This document shows, one piece after another, positions 21,284 to 30,673 of a DNA stretch of 64,000 nt. Each line of letters starts with the position of its first letter. Positions within the stretch are counted from its first letter, which is position 1. A program made the translations under genes and the position numbers. Under the pieces are notes generated by a model. It saw only the letters and a list, made by a program, of their open reading frames with translations, was not told where the DNA came from and searched no databases. Source of the stretch: Mycobacterium sp. 155 (GTDB lineage Bacteria > Actinomycetota > Actinomycetes > Mycobacteriales > Mycobacteriaceae); contig NZ_KB892705.1 of NCBI RefSeq assembly GCF_000373905.1, positions 372,001-436,000 of the forward strand, read 5' to 3'.

Positions 21284-22639
21284 TCAGATGGCCGCGCCCG
21301 GATTGAGGATGTTGTCAGGGTCCAGGGCTTGCTTGATGCGGTGGTTGAGTGCCATCGCGTCAGGTCCGATCTGACCGGCCAGCCACGGCTGCTTGAGCCG
21401 GCCGACACCGTGTTCGCCGGTGATGGTGCCGCCCAATCCGACTGCGAGATCCATGATCTCGCCGAACGCCAGCTCGGCCCGACGCGTCATGTCGGGATCG
21501 GCGGGGTCGAACACGATCAGCGGGTGGGTGTTGCCATCTCCGGCGTGCGCGATCACCGAGATCAGCAGATCACGCCGCTCGGCAATTTTCGCCACCCCGC
21601 CCACCAGTTCGGCCAACGCGGGCAGCGGCACCCCGACGTCCTCGAGCAGCAGTGAGCCTTTGGCTTCGATGGCCGGGATGGCGAACCGGCGGGCCGCCAC
21701 GAACGCCTCGCCCTCGTCGGGATCGGACGTCGAAAAGACCTCGGTGGCACCGCATCCGGTGAACACCTCGGCCATGAACGCTACGTCGTCGGCGCCCGCG
21801 GCACCCCGGTCGTCGGAGGCGGCCACCATCATGGCCGCCGCCGTACGGTCCAGGCCCATCTTCAGCTTGTCCTCGACGGCGTTGATGGCCGCCGAATCCA
21901 TGAACTCCAGCATCGCCGGCCGGATCTTGCCGGTGATCTTCACGACCGAATTTGTGGCGGCCGCCACCGAGTCGAAGGTGGCCACCACCGTGCACGGCGA
22001 GTGTTGCGGCGGCAGCAACCGCAGCGTCACCTCGGTGACCACCCCGAGCGTGCCCTCGCTGCCCACGAACAGCTTCGTCAGGCTTAGGCCCGCAACGTCT
22101 TTCAGCCGCGGCCCGCCGAGTCGCACCGCGGTGCCGTCGGCCAGGACCACCTGCAGGCCCAGCACGTAGTCGGTGGTGACGCCGTACTTGACGCAACACA
22201 GCCCGCCGGCGTTGGTGGCGACATTGCCGCCGATGCTGCAGATCTCGAACGACGACGGATCTGGCGGGTACCACAACCCATGTGCCGCAACGGCTTTCTT
22301 CACCTCGGCGTTGAGCAGGCCCGGCTGCGCCACCGCCGTCCGGGTGGCCGTGTCGACGGTGATGTCGCGCATCTTCTCGGTCGACAAGACGATGCCGCCG
22401 TCCAGCGCGGTCGCCCCGCCCGACAGGCCGGTGCCCGCACCGCGCGGCACCACCGCCACCTTGTGTGCGGTGGCCCACCGCAGCACCTGCTGGACCTCCT
22501 CGGTGCGGGTCGGACGGACCACGGCCAGGGGCGTGCCCGCGCGCGGATCGGCCGCGCGATCCTGCCGGTAGGAGGCCAGGATGTCCGGGTCGGTGACGAC
22601 GACGCCTGCGGGAAGAGCAGCGATCAGCTCAGACAGCAC
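21284..22639 (-). CDS. FAD-linked oxidase, GlcD/D-lactate dehydrogenase-like (Rv1257c type)
   Basis: This 451-residue protein of the VAO/PCMH flavoprotein family oxidises a 2-hydroxy acid such as glycolate or D-lactate. The FAD-binding loop VVPRGAGTGLSGGA (about 65-78) is followed by PPDPSSFEICSIGGNVATNAGG and VGSEGTLGVVTE. The C-terminal half carries the substrate-domain motifs SVIAHAGDGNTHPL and TGEHGVGRLKQPWL with the metal-binding His residues. No GlcE/GlcF partner genes are adjacent, so it probably works as a single-chain D-2-hydroxyacid dehydrogenase. It begins nine bases after the Tap stop on the same strand, so the two likely form an operon. Confidence 0.9.
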   Translation of the reverse strand: MLSELIAALPAGVVVTDPDILASYRQDRAADPRAGTPLAVVRPTRTEEVQQVLRWATAHKVAVVPRGAGTGLSGGATALDGGIVLSTEKMRDITVDTATRTAVAQPGLLNAEVKKAVAAHGLWYPPDPSSFEICSIGGNVATNAGGLCCVKYGVTTDYVLGLQVVLADGTAVRLGGPRLKDVAGLSLTKLFVGSEGTLGVVTEVTLRLLPPQHSPCTVVATFDSVAAATNSVVKITGKIRPAMLEFMDSAAINAVEDKLKMGLDRTAAAMMVAASDDRGAAGADDVAFMAEVFTGCGATEVFSTSDPDEGEAFVAARRFAIPAIEAKGSLLLEDVGVPLPALAELVGGVAKIAERRDLLISVIAHAGDGNTHPLIVFDPADPDMTRRAELAFGEIMDLAVGLGGTITGEHGVGRLKQPWLAGQIGPDAMALNHRIKQALDPDNILNPGAAI

Positions 22640-22648
22640 ATGGCGATC

Positions 22649-23869
22649 CTACGAGCGATCCAATTGCCGCAGCGCCGGCAGGAAGATCGCGACCACGCCG
22701 AGTACCAGCATCGGCAGTGACAGCGCCAGGAACGTCGCGTGCAGGCCGGAGGCATCGGCCAGCGGGCCGGCCACCACGAGGCCCAGCGGTCCCGCGGCGT
22801 ATGCGAGCGAGCCCATCACACCGACCACCCGGCCCCTCAGATGCTGGGGCGCCCGGGTCTGCATCACGTAGTTGGCGATCGGGGCGATCGGCCCGTAGAC
22901 CAGGCCCACGATCGCGCACATCGTCAGGATCAGCGGCAACGGCGGCAGGAAAGCCACCACTGTCATCGCCACCCCTAGCGTGAGCACGGCGGTGAGCATG
23001 GTGGCACGCCGGCTCACATACTTCGACACCACGGCGTATCCGAGGGCACCCACCAGTCCGCCGATGCTCATGGCCATCAGCACCCAGCCGAGTTCGGCGG
23101 GTTCGTTGCGGTCGGTGAAGTACTTGGGGAACAGCACGCTCTCCATCGGCATGTACAGCCCGGTGGCCACCAGATCGATGATCGCCAGGGTGCGCAGGAC
23201 CGGCGTGTGCCACACGAATCGCAGCCCTTCGACGATGCCTGACCACACGCCGTCGGGCAGCGCCTCCCGATCGGGCGTGCCGGCACCCTCCAGCCGCAGC
23301 ACCGCGATAGCGGCCAGCGAGCAGGCGAATGTCGCGGCCGTCACCCACATGGTGTTGATGCCGCCGATAGCCGCGATGAGCAGCCCGCCGATACCTGGAC
23401 CGACGATGTAGGCGAGGTTGAACACGGCCTCGTACACACTGTTGGCGTGGTCCAGGGTCCAGCCCGCCCGCTCGGCGGCCTCGGGCAGCATGGTCTGCCG
23501 CGCAGTCATCCCGGCCGGGTCGAAGAACGCCCCGAACGCGGCCAGCACCGCCAGCACCACGACGTTGATCACCTGGACGCCGAACAGCAGCGCCAACACC
23601 GGAACCGTCGCGACCGAGAGCGCTGAGAGCACATCCGAGAGCATCGAGACCCGCCGCCGGCCCAGGTAGTCCACGGCCGCCCCGGCGATCAGCGTGGCGG
23701 CCAGCAGCGGCAGCGTCGCGGCCATCGCAACGATCGCGGCGTCGAGCGCGGATCCATTGCGCTGCAACACCAACCAGGGGAACGCCACCATCGAGATGCC
23801 GTTGCCGGCGCCTGCCATCAAGGCGGCGGACAGGATCAACAGCAGTGGGCCGCGCTTGGTGTCAGTCAT
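22649..23869 (-). CDS. tap: Tap-like MFS multidrug efflux pump
   Basis: This 406-residue 12-helix protein is close to mycobacterial Tap (Rv1258c), which exports tetracycline and aminoglycosides using the proton gradient (established for Tap). Shared stretches recalled from Tap include [27 protein letters not shown] with motif [36 protein letters not shown] and [20 protein letters not shown]. In M. tuberculosis Tap is in the WhiB7 regulon; here the upstream gap is only 43 bases to the divergent udgB gene and shows no AT-rich block. It is probably transcribed together with the FAD oxidase, as in M. tuberculosis. Confidence 0.88.
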   Translation of the reverse strand: MTDTKRGPLLLILSAALMAGAGNGISMVAFPWLVLQRNGSALDAAIVAMAATLPLLAATLIAGAAVDYLGRRRVSMLSDVLSALSVATVPVLALLFGVQVINVVVLAVLAAFGAFFDPAGMTARQTMLPEAAERAGWTLDHANSVYEAVFNLAYIVGPGIGGLLIAAIGGINTMWVTAATFACSLAAIAVLRLEGAGTPDREALPDGVWSGIVEGLRFVWHTPVLRTLAIIDLVATGLYMPMESVLFPKYFTDRNEPAELGWVLMAMSIGGLVGALGYAVVSKYVSRRATMLTAVLTLGVAMTVVAFLPPLPLILTMCAIVGLVYGPIAPIANYVMQTRAPQHLRGRVVGVMGSLAYAAGPLGLVVAGPLADASGLHATFLALSLPMLVLGVVAIFLPALRQLDRS

Positions 23870-23912
23870 GGCTATCGCGGCCGAATGTAACAGCGTGCGG
23901 CACAGTGGACGG

Positions 23913-24773
23913 GTGCAACCGGCTCAACTGCCTCACCCCAGCACCGGAGACCTGTTCGACTCCCCGGTGCCGCCCGGTTCGGGCTGGCCCGGCGACCCCG
24001 CCGGCCCCGACACGCCGGTGGCGCGGACGGCAGCGCGGGTGCGACGCCTGGCCGCCGGTGCCGGATCCATCGCCGAACTCGACGGGCTGGTGTCGGTGTG
24101 CCGGGCCTGCCCGCGATTGGTGGCGTGGCGCGAAGAGGTCGCGGTGGTCAAACGGAAATCCTTTGCCGATCAGCCGTACTGGGGTCGGCCCGCGACCGGG
24201 TTGGGCTCGCCGCGGCCCCGCGTGCTGATCGTGGGGCTGGCGCCGGCCGCGCACGGCGCCAACCGGACCGGACGCGTCTTCACCGGCGACCGTTCCGGTG
24301 ACTTCCTGTTCGCCGCGTTGCACCGGGCCGGTCTGGCCAGCCAGGCACACGCCGTCGACGCCGCCGACGGCATGCGGTTGATCGATACCCGGATGGCCGC
24401 CGCGGTGCGCTGCGCACCACCTGGCAACGCTCCGACGCCCGCCGAGCGGGCCACCTGCGCACCCTGGTTGGACGCCGAGTGGCGGGTGGTCGGCGACAGC
24501 GTGCGCGTGATCGTCGCGCTGGGCGGCTTCGCCTGGCGCTCGGCGTTGGACATGGTCGGCTCTGCGGCGCGGCCGGCACCCAAATTCGGCCACGGCGCCA
24601 CCGCCACGCTGACCAGCGCCTTCGGCGAGGTGACGTTACTGGGCTGCTTCCACCCCAGCCAGCAGAACACGTTCACCGGCCGGCTCACCGCAGCCATGCT
24701 GGACGACATCTTCGTCACCGCCCGGAGCATCGCGTTCGGGACCGAGCTGGGGAACGAACCCGGCCGGCCGTGA
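23913..24773 (+). CDS. udgB: uracil-DNA glycosylase family 5 (UDGb)
   Basis: This 286-residue family 5 uracil-DNA glycosylase removes uracil, and in relatives also hypoxanthine and ethenocytosine, from DNA in base excision repair. Motif 1 is [19 protein letters not shown], with no polar catalytic residue at the family 1 Asp position, typical of UDGb. Motif 2 is [14 protein letters not shown]. The four iron-sulfur cysteines are in CRACPRL and RCAPPGN...ATCAPWL. The frame is open upstream; GTG 23913 fits the family N-terminus and leaves a short divergent promoter region shared with tap. A CACAGT hexamer six bases before it resembles the leaderless pattern but lacks the first T. Confidence 0.92.
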   Translation: MQPAQLPHPSTGDLFDSPVPPGSGWPGDPAGPDTPVARTAARVRRLAAGAGSIAELDGLVSVCRACPRLVAWREEVAVVKRKSFADQPYWGRPATGLGSPRPRVLIVGLAPAAHGANRTGRVFTGDRSGDFLFAALHRAGLASQAHAVDAADGMRLIDTRMAAAVRCAPPGNAPTPAERATCAPWLDAEWRVVGDSVRVIVALGGFAWRSALDMVGSAARPAPKFGHGATATLTSAFGEVTLLGCFHPSQQNTFTGRLTAAMLDDIFVTARSIAFGTELGNEPGRP

Positions 24774-24786
24774 CGTTGACGCTGTC

Positions 24787-25845
24787 ATGCGGCTTTCCGT
24801 CCTCGACCTCGTCCCGGTGCGCACCGACCAGACCACCGCCGACGCGCTGACGGCCACGGTGCACCTCGCGCAGACCGCCGACCGGCTGGGCTACACCCGC
24901 TACTGGGTCGCCGAACACCACAACATGCCGGCGGTAGCGGCCACCAGCCCGCCAGTGCTGATCGCGCACCTGGCTGCCCACACGTCACAGCTGCGGCTGG
25001 GTTCGGGGGGAGTGATGCTGCCCAACCACGCGCCGCTGGCCGTCGCCGAACAGTTCGCACTGCTCGAGGCCGCCCATCCCGGCCGCATCGATCTCGGCAT
25101 CGGCCGCGCGCCGGGTTCGGATCCGGTCACCTCGCTGGCCCTACGCGGGGCGGCTGGCCGTGACGATCGCGACATCCAGGCGTTCCCGCAATACCTCGAC
25201 GACGTGGTGGCCCTCATGGGCGTCCGCGGGGTGCGGGTGCAGTTGCCGCGGGATCTGCTGCGGGAGAACCAAGAAGACTACGTGCTCAAGGCGACACCGG
25301 CCGCGGCCAGCGAACCCCGGGTGTGGCTGCTGGGTTCCTCGATGTACTCCGCGCACCTGGCTGCCGCCAAGGGACTGCCGTACGTGTTCGCCCACCACTT
25401 CTCCGGGCAGGGCACCGCCGAGGCCCTCGAGATCTACCGCGACGAATTCCGGCCCAGCGAGCTCGCGGTCGAACCGGTGACCTTCCTGACCGTCAATGCC
25501 GTGGTCGCCGAAACCACCGATGAGGCAAAGGCTTTGCTCTTACCCCAGCTGCAGATGATGGGCCGGTTGCGCACCGGGCAACCGCTGGCGCCACTCGATC
25601 TGGTCGAGGACGCCGAAGCCACCACGTTGACCCCGCAGGCCGAGGCCGTGGTGGTGTCGGGCCTGCGCCGTGCTGTGGTCGGATCCCCAAGGGAGGCCGC
25701 AGATCAGGTACGGGCGCTGGCCGAGGAGTTCGGGGTCGACGAGGTGATGATCAACCCGGTCGCCTCGGCGCGCCGAGGTGCCGATCCGGCCACCGCGACG
25801 GCCCGCGACACCACCCTGGAGCTGCTGGCGAAAGAGCTTTTCTAG
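24787..25845 (+). CDS. LLM-class flavin-dependent oxidoreductase
   Basis: This 352-residue luciferase-like monooxygenase (TIM barrel, FMN or F420) has the N-terminal LSVLDLVPVRTDQT, RYWVAEHHNMPAVA, LRLGSGGVMLPNHAPLAVAEQFALL and RIDLGIGRAPGSDP, which match the MsnO8-like subgroup of single-component luciferase-like enzymes. Internal GTAEALEIYRDEFRPS and the C-terminal ADQVRALAEEFGVDEVMI also fit. The substrate is unknown, and FMN versus F420 cannot be decided from the sequence. It starts 13 bases after udgB on the same strand, so it is probably in the same transcript. It converges on the HIT gene with two bases between stops. Confidence 0.87.
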   Translation: MRLSVLDLVPVRTDQTTADALTATVHLAQTADRLGYTRYWVAEHHNMPAVAATSPPVLIAHLAAHTSQLRLGSGGVMLPNHAPLAVAEQFALLEAAHPGRIDLGIGRAPGSDPVTSLALRGAAGRDDRDIQAFPQYLDDVVALMGVRGVRVQLPRDLLRENQEDYVLKATPAAASEPRVWLLGSSMYSAHLAAAKGLPYVFAHHFSGQGTAEALEIYRDEFRPSELAVEPVTFLTVNAVVAETTDEAKALLLPQLQMMGRLRTGQPLAPLDLVEDAEATTLTPQAEAVVVSGLRRAVVGSPREAADQVRALAEEFGVDEVMINPVASARRGADPATATARDTTLELLAKELF

Positions 25846-25847
25846 GC

Positions 25848-26285
25848 TCAATCCCGCGTAGACCGGTCGAGGTGCTCCAGCGCCGCGCGTAGCAACCGGC
25901 CGGACTCCTCGCGATCCGGGTCCCGGCGCACCAACACTCCTTTGGCGAAGGACAGTTTGTCGCCCTTGTGCCGCGGCACCACATGCAGGTGGATGTGGAA
26001 CACAGTCTGGAACGCGGCCTTGCCGTCGTTGATGACGATGTTGTTGCCGTCGGCGTGGAGTCCGGATTCGCGGGCGGCGCGGGCTATGCGCTGCCCGACG
26101 ACGGCCATCCCGGCCAGGGTTTCCGGTGGTGTATCGGTGAGGTCGACCGTGTGCTTCTTCGGGATCACCAACGTGTGGCCGCGGGTGAACGGCCGGATGT
26201 CGAGGATGCCGAGGTAGTCGTCGTCCTCGTGGATGCGGATCGCGGGTGCCTCACCGGCGACGACGGCACAGAACACGCATGACAT
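25848..26285 (-). CDS. HIT-family nucleotide hydrolase
   Basis: This 145-residue histidine triad protein has the active-site motif HIHLHVVP preceded by QTVFH, the N-terminal zinc-type pair CVFC, and GHTLVIPKKH. HIT proteins cleave nucleotide phosphoramidates and AMP-lysine type bonds. It matches Rv1262c in position (recalled). ATG 26285 has a leaderless -10 six bases upstream and no Shine-Dalgarno. Confidence 0.93.
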   Translation of the reverse strand: MSCVFCAVVAGEAPAIRIHEDDDYLGILDIRPFTRGHTLVIPKKHTVDLTDTPPETLAGMAVVGQRIARAARESGLHADGNNIVINDGKAAFQTVFHIHLHVVPRHKGDKLSFAKGVLVRRDPDREESGRLLRAALEHLDRSTRD

Positions 26286-26291
26286 ACCGCC

Positions 26292-26297
26292 ACGTTA
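26292..26297 (-). promoter_or_regulatory. -10 element of a leaderless promoter (HIT)
   Basis: Minus-strand TAACGT is followed by six bases and then ATG 26285. Confidence 0.5.
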
Positions 26298-26466
26298 TCC
26301 GGGGCCGAAGGGGCAGCCGAAGACGTCTGCTCTACCGCCCATAGGGTCCTGTCGGCCGTGAGCGGAATGCGGCACAGTTGCCAGTACCGAGACTGGACAT
26401 ATTCCGGCAAATAACGAGTACCTTCACGCTATGGCTCTCGGGTCCGACAAATCTGCATGCCAACAG

Positions 26467-26494
26467 TTGATATAGGGGTAGGCAGGCATACGAT
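26467..26494 (+). promoter_or_regulatory. sigma-A-type promoter of the mbtM-like gene
   Basis: TTGATA (26467-26472), a 16-base spacer and TACGAT (26489-26494) form one of the best -35/-10 pairs in the window. Transcription should start near 26501, leaving a leader of about 40 bases with GGAGG (26529-26533). The spacer holds TAGGGGTAGGC, only weakly like an iron box. Confidence 0.5.
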
Positions 26495-26540
26495 TCAGTG
26501 AACATCGCAATGGAACTGAGACTGATGCGGAGGTTGCCCG

Positions 26541-28118
26541 ATGAACCCACTGGCGGCGGCACTGACTGCCCGACTCGGTGCCAGCACCGATCATCTGGTG
26601 CTGCTCGAGGACGGGGTTTGGGTCCGATATCCGTGGACCGAGGTGCTGGCTCGGGCCGAGAACACCGCCGAGCGTCTGCTCGATGACGGGGTGACACGGG
26701 TGGGGCTGGTCGGCGAACCCACCGCGGAGCTGGTGTCGGCGATCATCGGGGCATTCCTGGCTGGTGCGGCCATATCCATACTGCCCGGACCGGTTCGCGG
26801 CGCCGAAGCCTCACAATGGGCACACAACACGTTGAATCGGTTCCGTGGCATCGGTGTGCAACACGTGCTGAGCCAGGGCAGCTACCTGGATCGCTTGACG
26901 GGGGTCGCCGATACGCCGCGGGTCGTCGATCTCGTCGAGATCGCACACGCAGTGCGGTCCACACCTTTCGTCGCGCCGGTGACGGACGCCCCGATCGCGG
27001 TCCTGCAGGGCACCGCGGGGTCCACGGGTATGCCGCGCACGGTGCAGCTTTCGCCGGCCGCGGTGCTGGCCAACCTGACCGGCATCAACGAGCGGACCGG
27101 GGTGACGCCGACCGATGTCGGATGTTCGTGGCTGCCGCTCTATCACGACATGGGGTTGAGCTTCCTGATGTCCGGCGCCGTGGCCGGCGTGGAGGTCTGG
27201 CAGGCGCCCACCTCGGCTTTCCAATCGTCACCGTTCCGCTGGCTGAACTGGCTGACCGAGAGCGGATCCACCTTCACCGCCGCGCCGAACATGGCCTACG
27301 GGATGATCGGCAAGTACTCCAGCCGGGTCACCGATGTCGATCTGTCCGCGCTTCGCTTCGCCCTCAACGGCGGCGAACCTGTCGACAGTGAGCTGACCGA
27401 GCGGTTCGCCGTAGAGATGGCTCGGTTCGGGTTCTCTGCCAGTGCGCTGTCACCGTCCTACGGCTTGGCCGAATCAACCTGTGCGGTAACCGTTCCCGTA
27501 CCTGGTGTCGGAATGCTGGTGGACGAGACGGTGTTTCGTACCGACGCGGGAACTTCACCGCGAAGGCATGTCGTGCTGGGCCAGCCGTTGACCGGCATGG
27601 AAGTGCGGATCGAGCCACACGAGGCAGCGGCGGTCGAGGTCACCGACCGCGAGGTTGGAGAGGTCGTCATCCGTGGTTCATCGATGATGTCGGGATACCT
27701 CGGAGAAGAGCCGCGCGGCGCAGACGAATGGTTCCACACAGGCGATCTGGGCTACTTCGTCGACGGCGGGCTGGTCGTGTGCGGCCGGGCCAAGGAGATC
27801 ATCACCGTGGCCGGGCGCAACGTGTTTCCCGCCGAGGTCGAGCAGGTCGCCGCCCAGGTGCCGGGGGTCCGCGAAGGAGCGGTGGTGGCCGTCGGCGTCG
27901 GGGAGGGTTCGATCCGGCCCGGCCTGGTGATCGCCGCCGAGTTCCGTGGTCCCGACGAGGCGGGTGCTCGCAGCCAGGTTATCCAACAGGTGGCTTCGGG
28001 CTGCGGCGTGGTGCCCGCCGATGTCGTGTTCGTCAAACCTGGTGCGCTGCCGCGCACGTCGTCGGGCAAGCTGCGTCGGTTCGAGGTCAAACGCACATTG
28101 GTCGGCGACTGGGTGTAG
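26541..28118 (+). CDS. mbtM: MbtM-like fatty acyl-AMP ligase (mycobactin lipid side chain)
   Basis: This 525-residue adenylate-forming enzyme is very similar, from memory, to mycobacterial MbtM (FadD33), which activates the long-chain acid loaded on MbtL for the mycobactin lysine side chain. Shared stretches include [43 protein letters not shown] (the phosphate loop), [43 protein letters not shown] and the C-terminal [10 protein letters not shown] lysine motif. A clear GGAGG ribosome binding site precedes the ATG by seven bases. No mbtL, mbtN or mbtK gene is next to it, so it is an isolated member of the pathway here. Its 3' end overlaps the convergent VOC gene by 32 bases. Confidence 0.85.
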   Translation: MNPLAAALTARLGASTDHLVLLEDGVWVRYPWTEVLARAENTAERLLDDGVTRVGLVGEPTAELVSAIIGAFLAGAAISILPGPVRGAEASQWAHNTLNRFRGIGVQHVLSQGSYLDRLTGVADTPRVVDLVEIAHAVRSTPFVAPVTDAPIAVLQGTAGSTGMPRTVQLSPAAVLANLTGINERTGVTPTDVGCSWLPLYHDMGLSFLMSGAVAGVEVWQAPTSAFQSSPFRWLNWLTESGSTFTAAPNMAYGMIGKYSSRVTDVDLSALRFALNGGEPVDSELTERFAVEMARFGFSASALSPSYGLAESTCAVTVPVPGVGMLVDETVFRTDAGTSPRRHVVLGQPLTGMEVRIEPHEAAAVEVTDREVGEVVIRGSSMMSGYLGEEPRGADEWFHTGDLGYFVDGGLVVCGRAKEIITVAGRNVFPAEVEQVAAQVPGVREGAVVAVGVGEGSIRPGLVIAAEFRGPDEAGARSQVIQQVASGCGVVPADVVFVKPGALPRTSSGKLRRFEVKRTLVGDWV

Positions 28119-28563
28119 CAGGCCCCAGGCGTTCCTGCCCCTCCGGTGAGACGTCCTCGACGCGGGTCATGACGCTCCAGCGCTGACCGAACGGATCGAT
28201 GATGGAAGCAAACCGGTCGCCCGTGACGAAGGTCTGGATGGGCTCGCGGATGACGGCCCCGGCCGCCACGGCACGGTCGGTCACCGCGTCGGCGTCGCCG
28301 CAGTAGAACGCGATCGAACCGGTCGCGTAAGCGTTCTTGTCGGGTGCGGCAAGCTGATAGGCGTCCTGCGGATCGCCCAGCTGCAGACGCCCGTTGCCGA
28401 AGTCCAGTTCGGCATGCGCGACGGTGCTGTTGGGGCCGTCCATCCTGCTCACCAGCGTCGCACCGAACACCGATACGTAGAAGTCGATGGCATCGGCCGC
28501 GCCGTCCAGGCACAGGAATGGGGTGAGGCTCGTGTAGCCGTCGGGAATAGGTTTCACACTCAT
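28087..28563 (-). CDS. VOC-family (glyoxalase/PhnB-like) protein
   Basis: This 158-residue protein has the paired beta-alpha-beta fold of the vicinal oxygen chelate superfamily: [21 protein letters not shown] at the start, then [34 protein letters not shown] and [22 protein letters not shown]. This is the PhnB-like subgroup, in which many members have lost metal-dependent activity, so the function is open. ATG 28563 fits the family start. It is divergent from the broken AraC-type gene with a 27-base gap, and such regulator-VOC pairs are common in actinobacteria. Confidence 0.8.
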   Translation of the reverse strand: MSVKPIPDGYTSLTPFLCLDGAADAIDFYVSVFGATLVSRMDGPNSTVAHAELDFGNGRLQLGDPQDAYQLAAPDKNAYATGSIAFYCGDADAVTDRAVAAGAVIREPIQTFVTGDRFASIIDPFGQRWSVMTRVEDVSPEGQERLGPATPSRRPMCV

Positions 28564-28577
28564 GGCGACCAGTTTCG

Positions 28578-28583
28578 TAGCCT
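28578..28583 (+). promoter_or_regulatory. -10 element of a leaderless promoter (AraC-type gene)
   Basis: TAGCCT is followed by seven bases and then ATG 28591. The whole divergent region is only 27 bases long. Confidence 0.5.
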
Positions 28584-28590
28584 GGGTTCG

Positions 28591-29213
28591 ATGGTTGCTT
28601 GGAGAAACGCGCCAGAACCGAACGCGCCGGTGCCGGACGCCGCGCGGTTCGTCGAGCATTTCTGGTCGGTGAGCTGGGACCGGCGCGCCGACGGACCGTT
28701 CGAGAGTGCCGTTATCACCTTCCCGGCCATACACATCACCCGGGAATGGGGCAACGACGTGGTCCGCCACGGGGTTTCACTGCCAAACACCTTGGTGCAC
28801 GGCGTGGTGCCGAAAGTCTTCCGCACCACGATCAGTGGGCGAGGTGCCGTGGTGGGTGCGCGCTTTCACTCCGGGGTTTCACCGCCCGGTTCGGCAGGGA
28901 CGCCGGTGAGCTGACCGGCCGTGTGGTGCCGGTGGACGACGAATTATTTGGTGCACCAATACTTCTCGACGACGACATGGCGACCGTCGGCGCTGCCCTT
29001 GACGCAGCTGTCGGAGCCTGCACCGCCGAGCCGGATGTGACATACCGTGCGCTGACGCCGCTCCTCGACCGGATGCGGGAAAGCACCCCCGGTGTCGACT
29101 TCGCCGATCTGGCAGTCCGTCTCGGCTGGTATGACCAGGCGCATTTCAGCAATGACTTCCGCACCATGCTGGGCTGGACGCCCGGGGAGTACGCCAGCAG
29201 ATACGGCAGCTGA
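28591..29213 (+). pseudogene. AraC-type transcriptional regulator disrupted by a one-base frameshift
   Basis: Two frames together encode one AraC-family regulator of about 207 residues. The first frame, from ATG 28591, gives a DUF6597-like N-terminal part (ARFVEHFWSVSWDR, VSLPNTLVHGVV, GAVVGARFHSG). At the four-G run 28873-28876 the protein logic jumps to the next frame, which continues GFTARFGRDAGELTGRVVP and ends in the DNA-binding helix-turn-helix (FADLAVRLGWYDQAHFSNDFRTMLGWTPGEY). One extra G would restore a single frame. Without it the first frame stops at 28914, so the product lacks the DNA-binding domain. This may be a true recent mutation or a sequencing error. Confidence 0.8.
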
Positions 29214-29232
29214 CGCTAGACAACCACTGCGT

Positions 29233-30642
29233 TCAGAAGGGTGGTGGTTGGTAGTTGGCGGCGAGCCAGGCTTGATGTTGGCGTTGTTGTTCGGTGTTGA
29301 GTGCGACGCGGCGGCGGCGTTCGGCGGCAACGCGGTCGCGGCGGTCCTGTTCGCGGGTCTGGGTGCGCGTCGGCATCATCAATGCCCGGTACGGGGTGGG
29401 CTCGGCCGGGGTGGCCACGACGATCTCGCCGGTCGGGTGGGCCAGCGCGGGGAACAGGGCGGCACCGTGGGGTTCGGTGCGGTAGACGTGCCCGGTCGGT
29501 GAGGTGATAACGACTGTGCCGTCGGGTAATTGGTGATCGCTCCACCCAGGGCAGAACGTTTTCACCAAATGATGATGCCGGCAGTACAACTTGAGGTTCG
29601 AAGGATGCGTCGCCCCGTACGGGTACGGCGCGGTGTGGTCGATGTCAGCGGCGACAGCGGGTCGGTCACACCCGGGGAACCTGCAGGTCAGATCTCGCCA
29701 CCGGATGAACTTCCGCAACGCCGCCGACGGGCGATACCCCGGCGTCTCGGTGGGCGCCGTGACCGGTGTGGTGCGGCCTGCCGCGGCCAGTTCACGTACC
29801 GTCTCGGCGGGCTGGATGCCGAAGCCGGGCAGATACCCGGGCGTGTTCGAGGTCCCGTCGACGGTGGCCTGCTCGGCCAGCACATGGACCACCGCCGCAT
29901 TAGCCGCTGCGCGTTGCGCGGCGGCCGGGCAGTCCGGAGTTCCGCACCGGCACGGTAACTGTGCTTCCAGGCGCGACAGCGGCCCGAGCGCATCCGAGCG
30001 GCGCTGCTGGTGGGTGCGTGGATCGTTCTGGCACACGGTGGCCGCCAGGGCGTCCAGGCGCTGATCGAAACCCGCACCGTCGCCGGCATGCACAATGGCC
30101 CACACCAACGCCATACCCGGGCCGGCCGGTTCCACCGTGATGTGGCGGGACTCGTCCACACTCGGCGGCACCCGCACCCCGGCGGGATCGTATTTGGCCA
30201 CCCACAGATCGACCCGGTCCTGCAGTTTTTGATCCGACAGGCGCATCCACTTAGATGCGTGGCGGGCCAGTGCGGCATCCAGTTGCGGGCACACCGCCGC
30301 CTCGACCAAGGTGGTGCGCGCGATGATGGTGCACACCACCCGGTAATCGATGGTCCCGGCGGCGAACACCGCCGCCACCTGCGGAAGTTTGTCGCGCAGC
30401 ACTCGAGCCCTGCGGATCTGTCCACCGGCGCGGGCCCGGCTGATCGTCAACGCCGCCGACACCTCCGCGGCGACCTCCTCGAACGGATCGCTGCGCCAGA
30501 AGATCGTCTCGGCCAGCTCCCGCTCCCGACGCGCGTCCAACTCACCGATCAGCGCAAGCCGCCGCGCGATGGCCGCCGCTTCCGCCCGCGCGGCATCCGC
30601 CAGCCCGTCGATCAGGGCCGCGTCAGCGAGTTGTTCGAACAT
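29233..30642 (-). CDS. 13E12-repeat / DUF222 protein with C-terminal HNH endonuclease motif
   Basis: This 469-residue protein is of the 13E12 family, found in many copies in mycobacteria. The N-terminal DUF222 region (ELDARRERELAETIFWRSDPFEEVAAEVSAAL, ARAGGQIRRARVLRDKLP) is followed by an HNH-type end: RWRDLTCRFPGCDRPAV, DIDHTAPYPYG, LKLYCRHHHLVKT. HNH proteins are nickases or nucleases, often of mobile origin. ATG 30642 is embedded in a LexA box and has a leaderless -10, so the longer frame reaching 30816 is not the protein. Expression should be switched on by DNA damage. The insertion sequence lies directly upstream. Confidence 0.85.
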   Translation of the reverse strand: MFEQLADAALIDGLADAARAEAAAIARRLALIGELDARRERELAETIFWRSDPFEEVAAEVSAALTISRARAGGQIRRARVLRDKLPQVAAVFAAGTIDYRVVCTIIARTTLVEAAVCPQLDAALARHASKWMRLSDQKLQDRVDLWVAKYDPAGVRVPPSVDESRHITVEPAGPGMALVWAIVHAGDGAGFDQRLDALAATVCQNDPRTHQQRRSDALGPLSRLEAQLPCRCGTPDCPAAAQRAAANAAVVHVLAEQATVDGTSNTPGYLPGFGIQPAETVRELAAAGRTTPVTAPTETPGYRPSAALRKFIRWRDLTCRFPGCDRPAVAADIDHTAPYPYGATHPSNLKLYCRHHHLVKTFCPGWSDHQLPDGTVVITSPTGHVYRTEPHGAALFPALAHPTGEIVVATPAEPTPYRALMMPTRTQTREQDRRDRVAAERRRRVALNTEQQRQHQAWLAANYQPPPF

Positions 30643-30655
30643 ATGTTCTATAGTA
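30635..30655 (-). promoter_or_regulatory. LexA (SOS) box over the start codon and leaderless -10 of the 13E12 gene
   Basis: TCGAACATATGTTCTA (30635-30650) matches the mycobacterial SOS box TCGAAC-N4-GTTCGA at all but one base. It contains the ATG (30642) and runs into the minus-strand -10 TACTAT (30650-30655), seven bases before the start. Bound LexA would cover both promoter and start site. Confidence 0.85.
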
Positions 30656-30665
30656 CGCGTTTCTA

Positions 30666-30670
30666 CTGAC
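30666..30670 (+). repeat. left copy of a probable 5-bp target site duplication (CTGAC)
   Basis: CTGAC stands immediately before the proposed left end of the insertion sequence and is repeated at 32033-32037, immediately after the right end. A 5-bp match can arise by chance. Confidence 0.45.
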
Positions 30671-30673
30671 CGC

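Noticed and set aside
23869..23913. WhiB7-type promoter before tap
   Set aside because: The 43-base gap has no AT-rich block and no convincing -35/-10 pair on that strand.
26473..26490. Iron box upstream of the mbtM-like gene
   Set aside because: TATAGGGGTAGGCAGGCATA keeps only one half-site-like TAGG and lacks the palindrome; it falls far below the quality of the box at 19576.
28873..28876. Programmed ribosomal frameshift in the AraC-type gene
   Set aside because: A G4 run without a slippery heptamer, stimulator stem or upstream Shine-Dalgarno-like element does not support recoding; mutation or read error is simpler.
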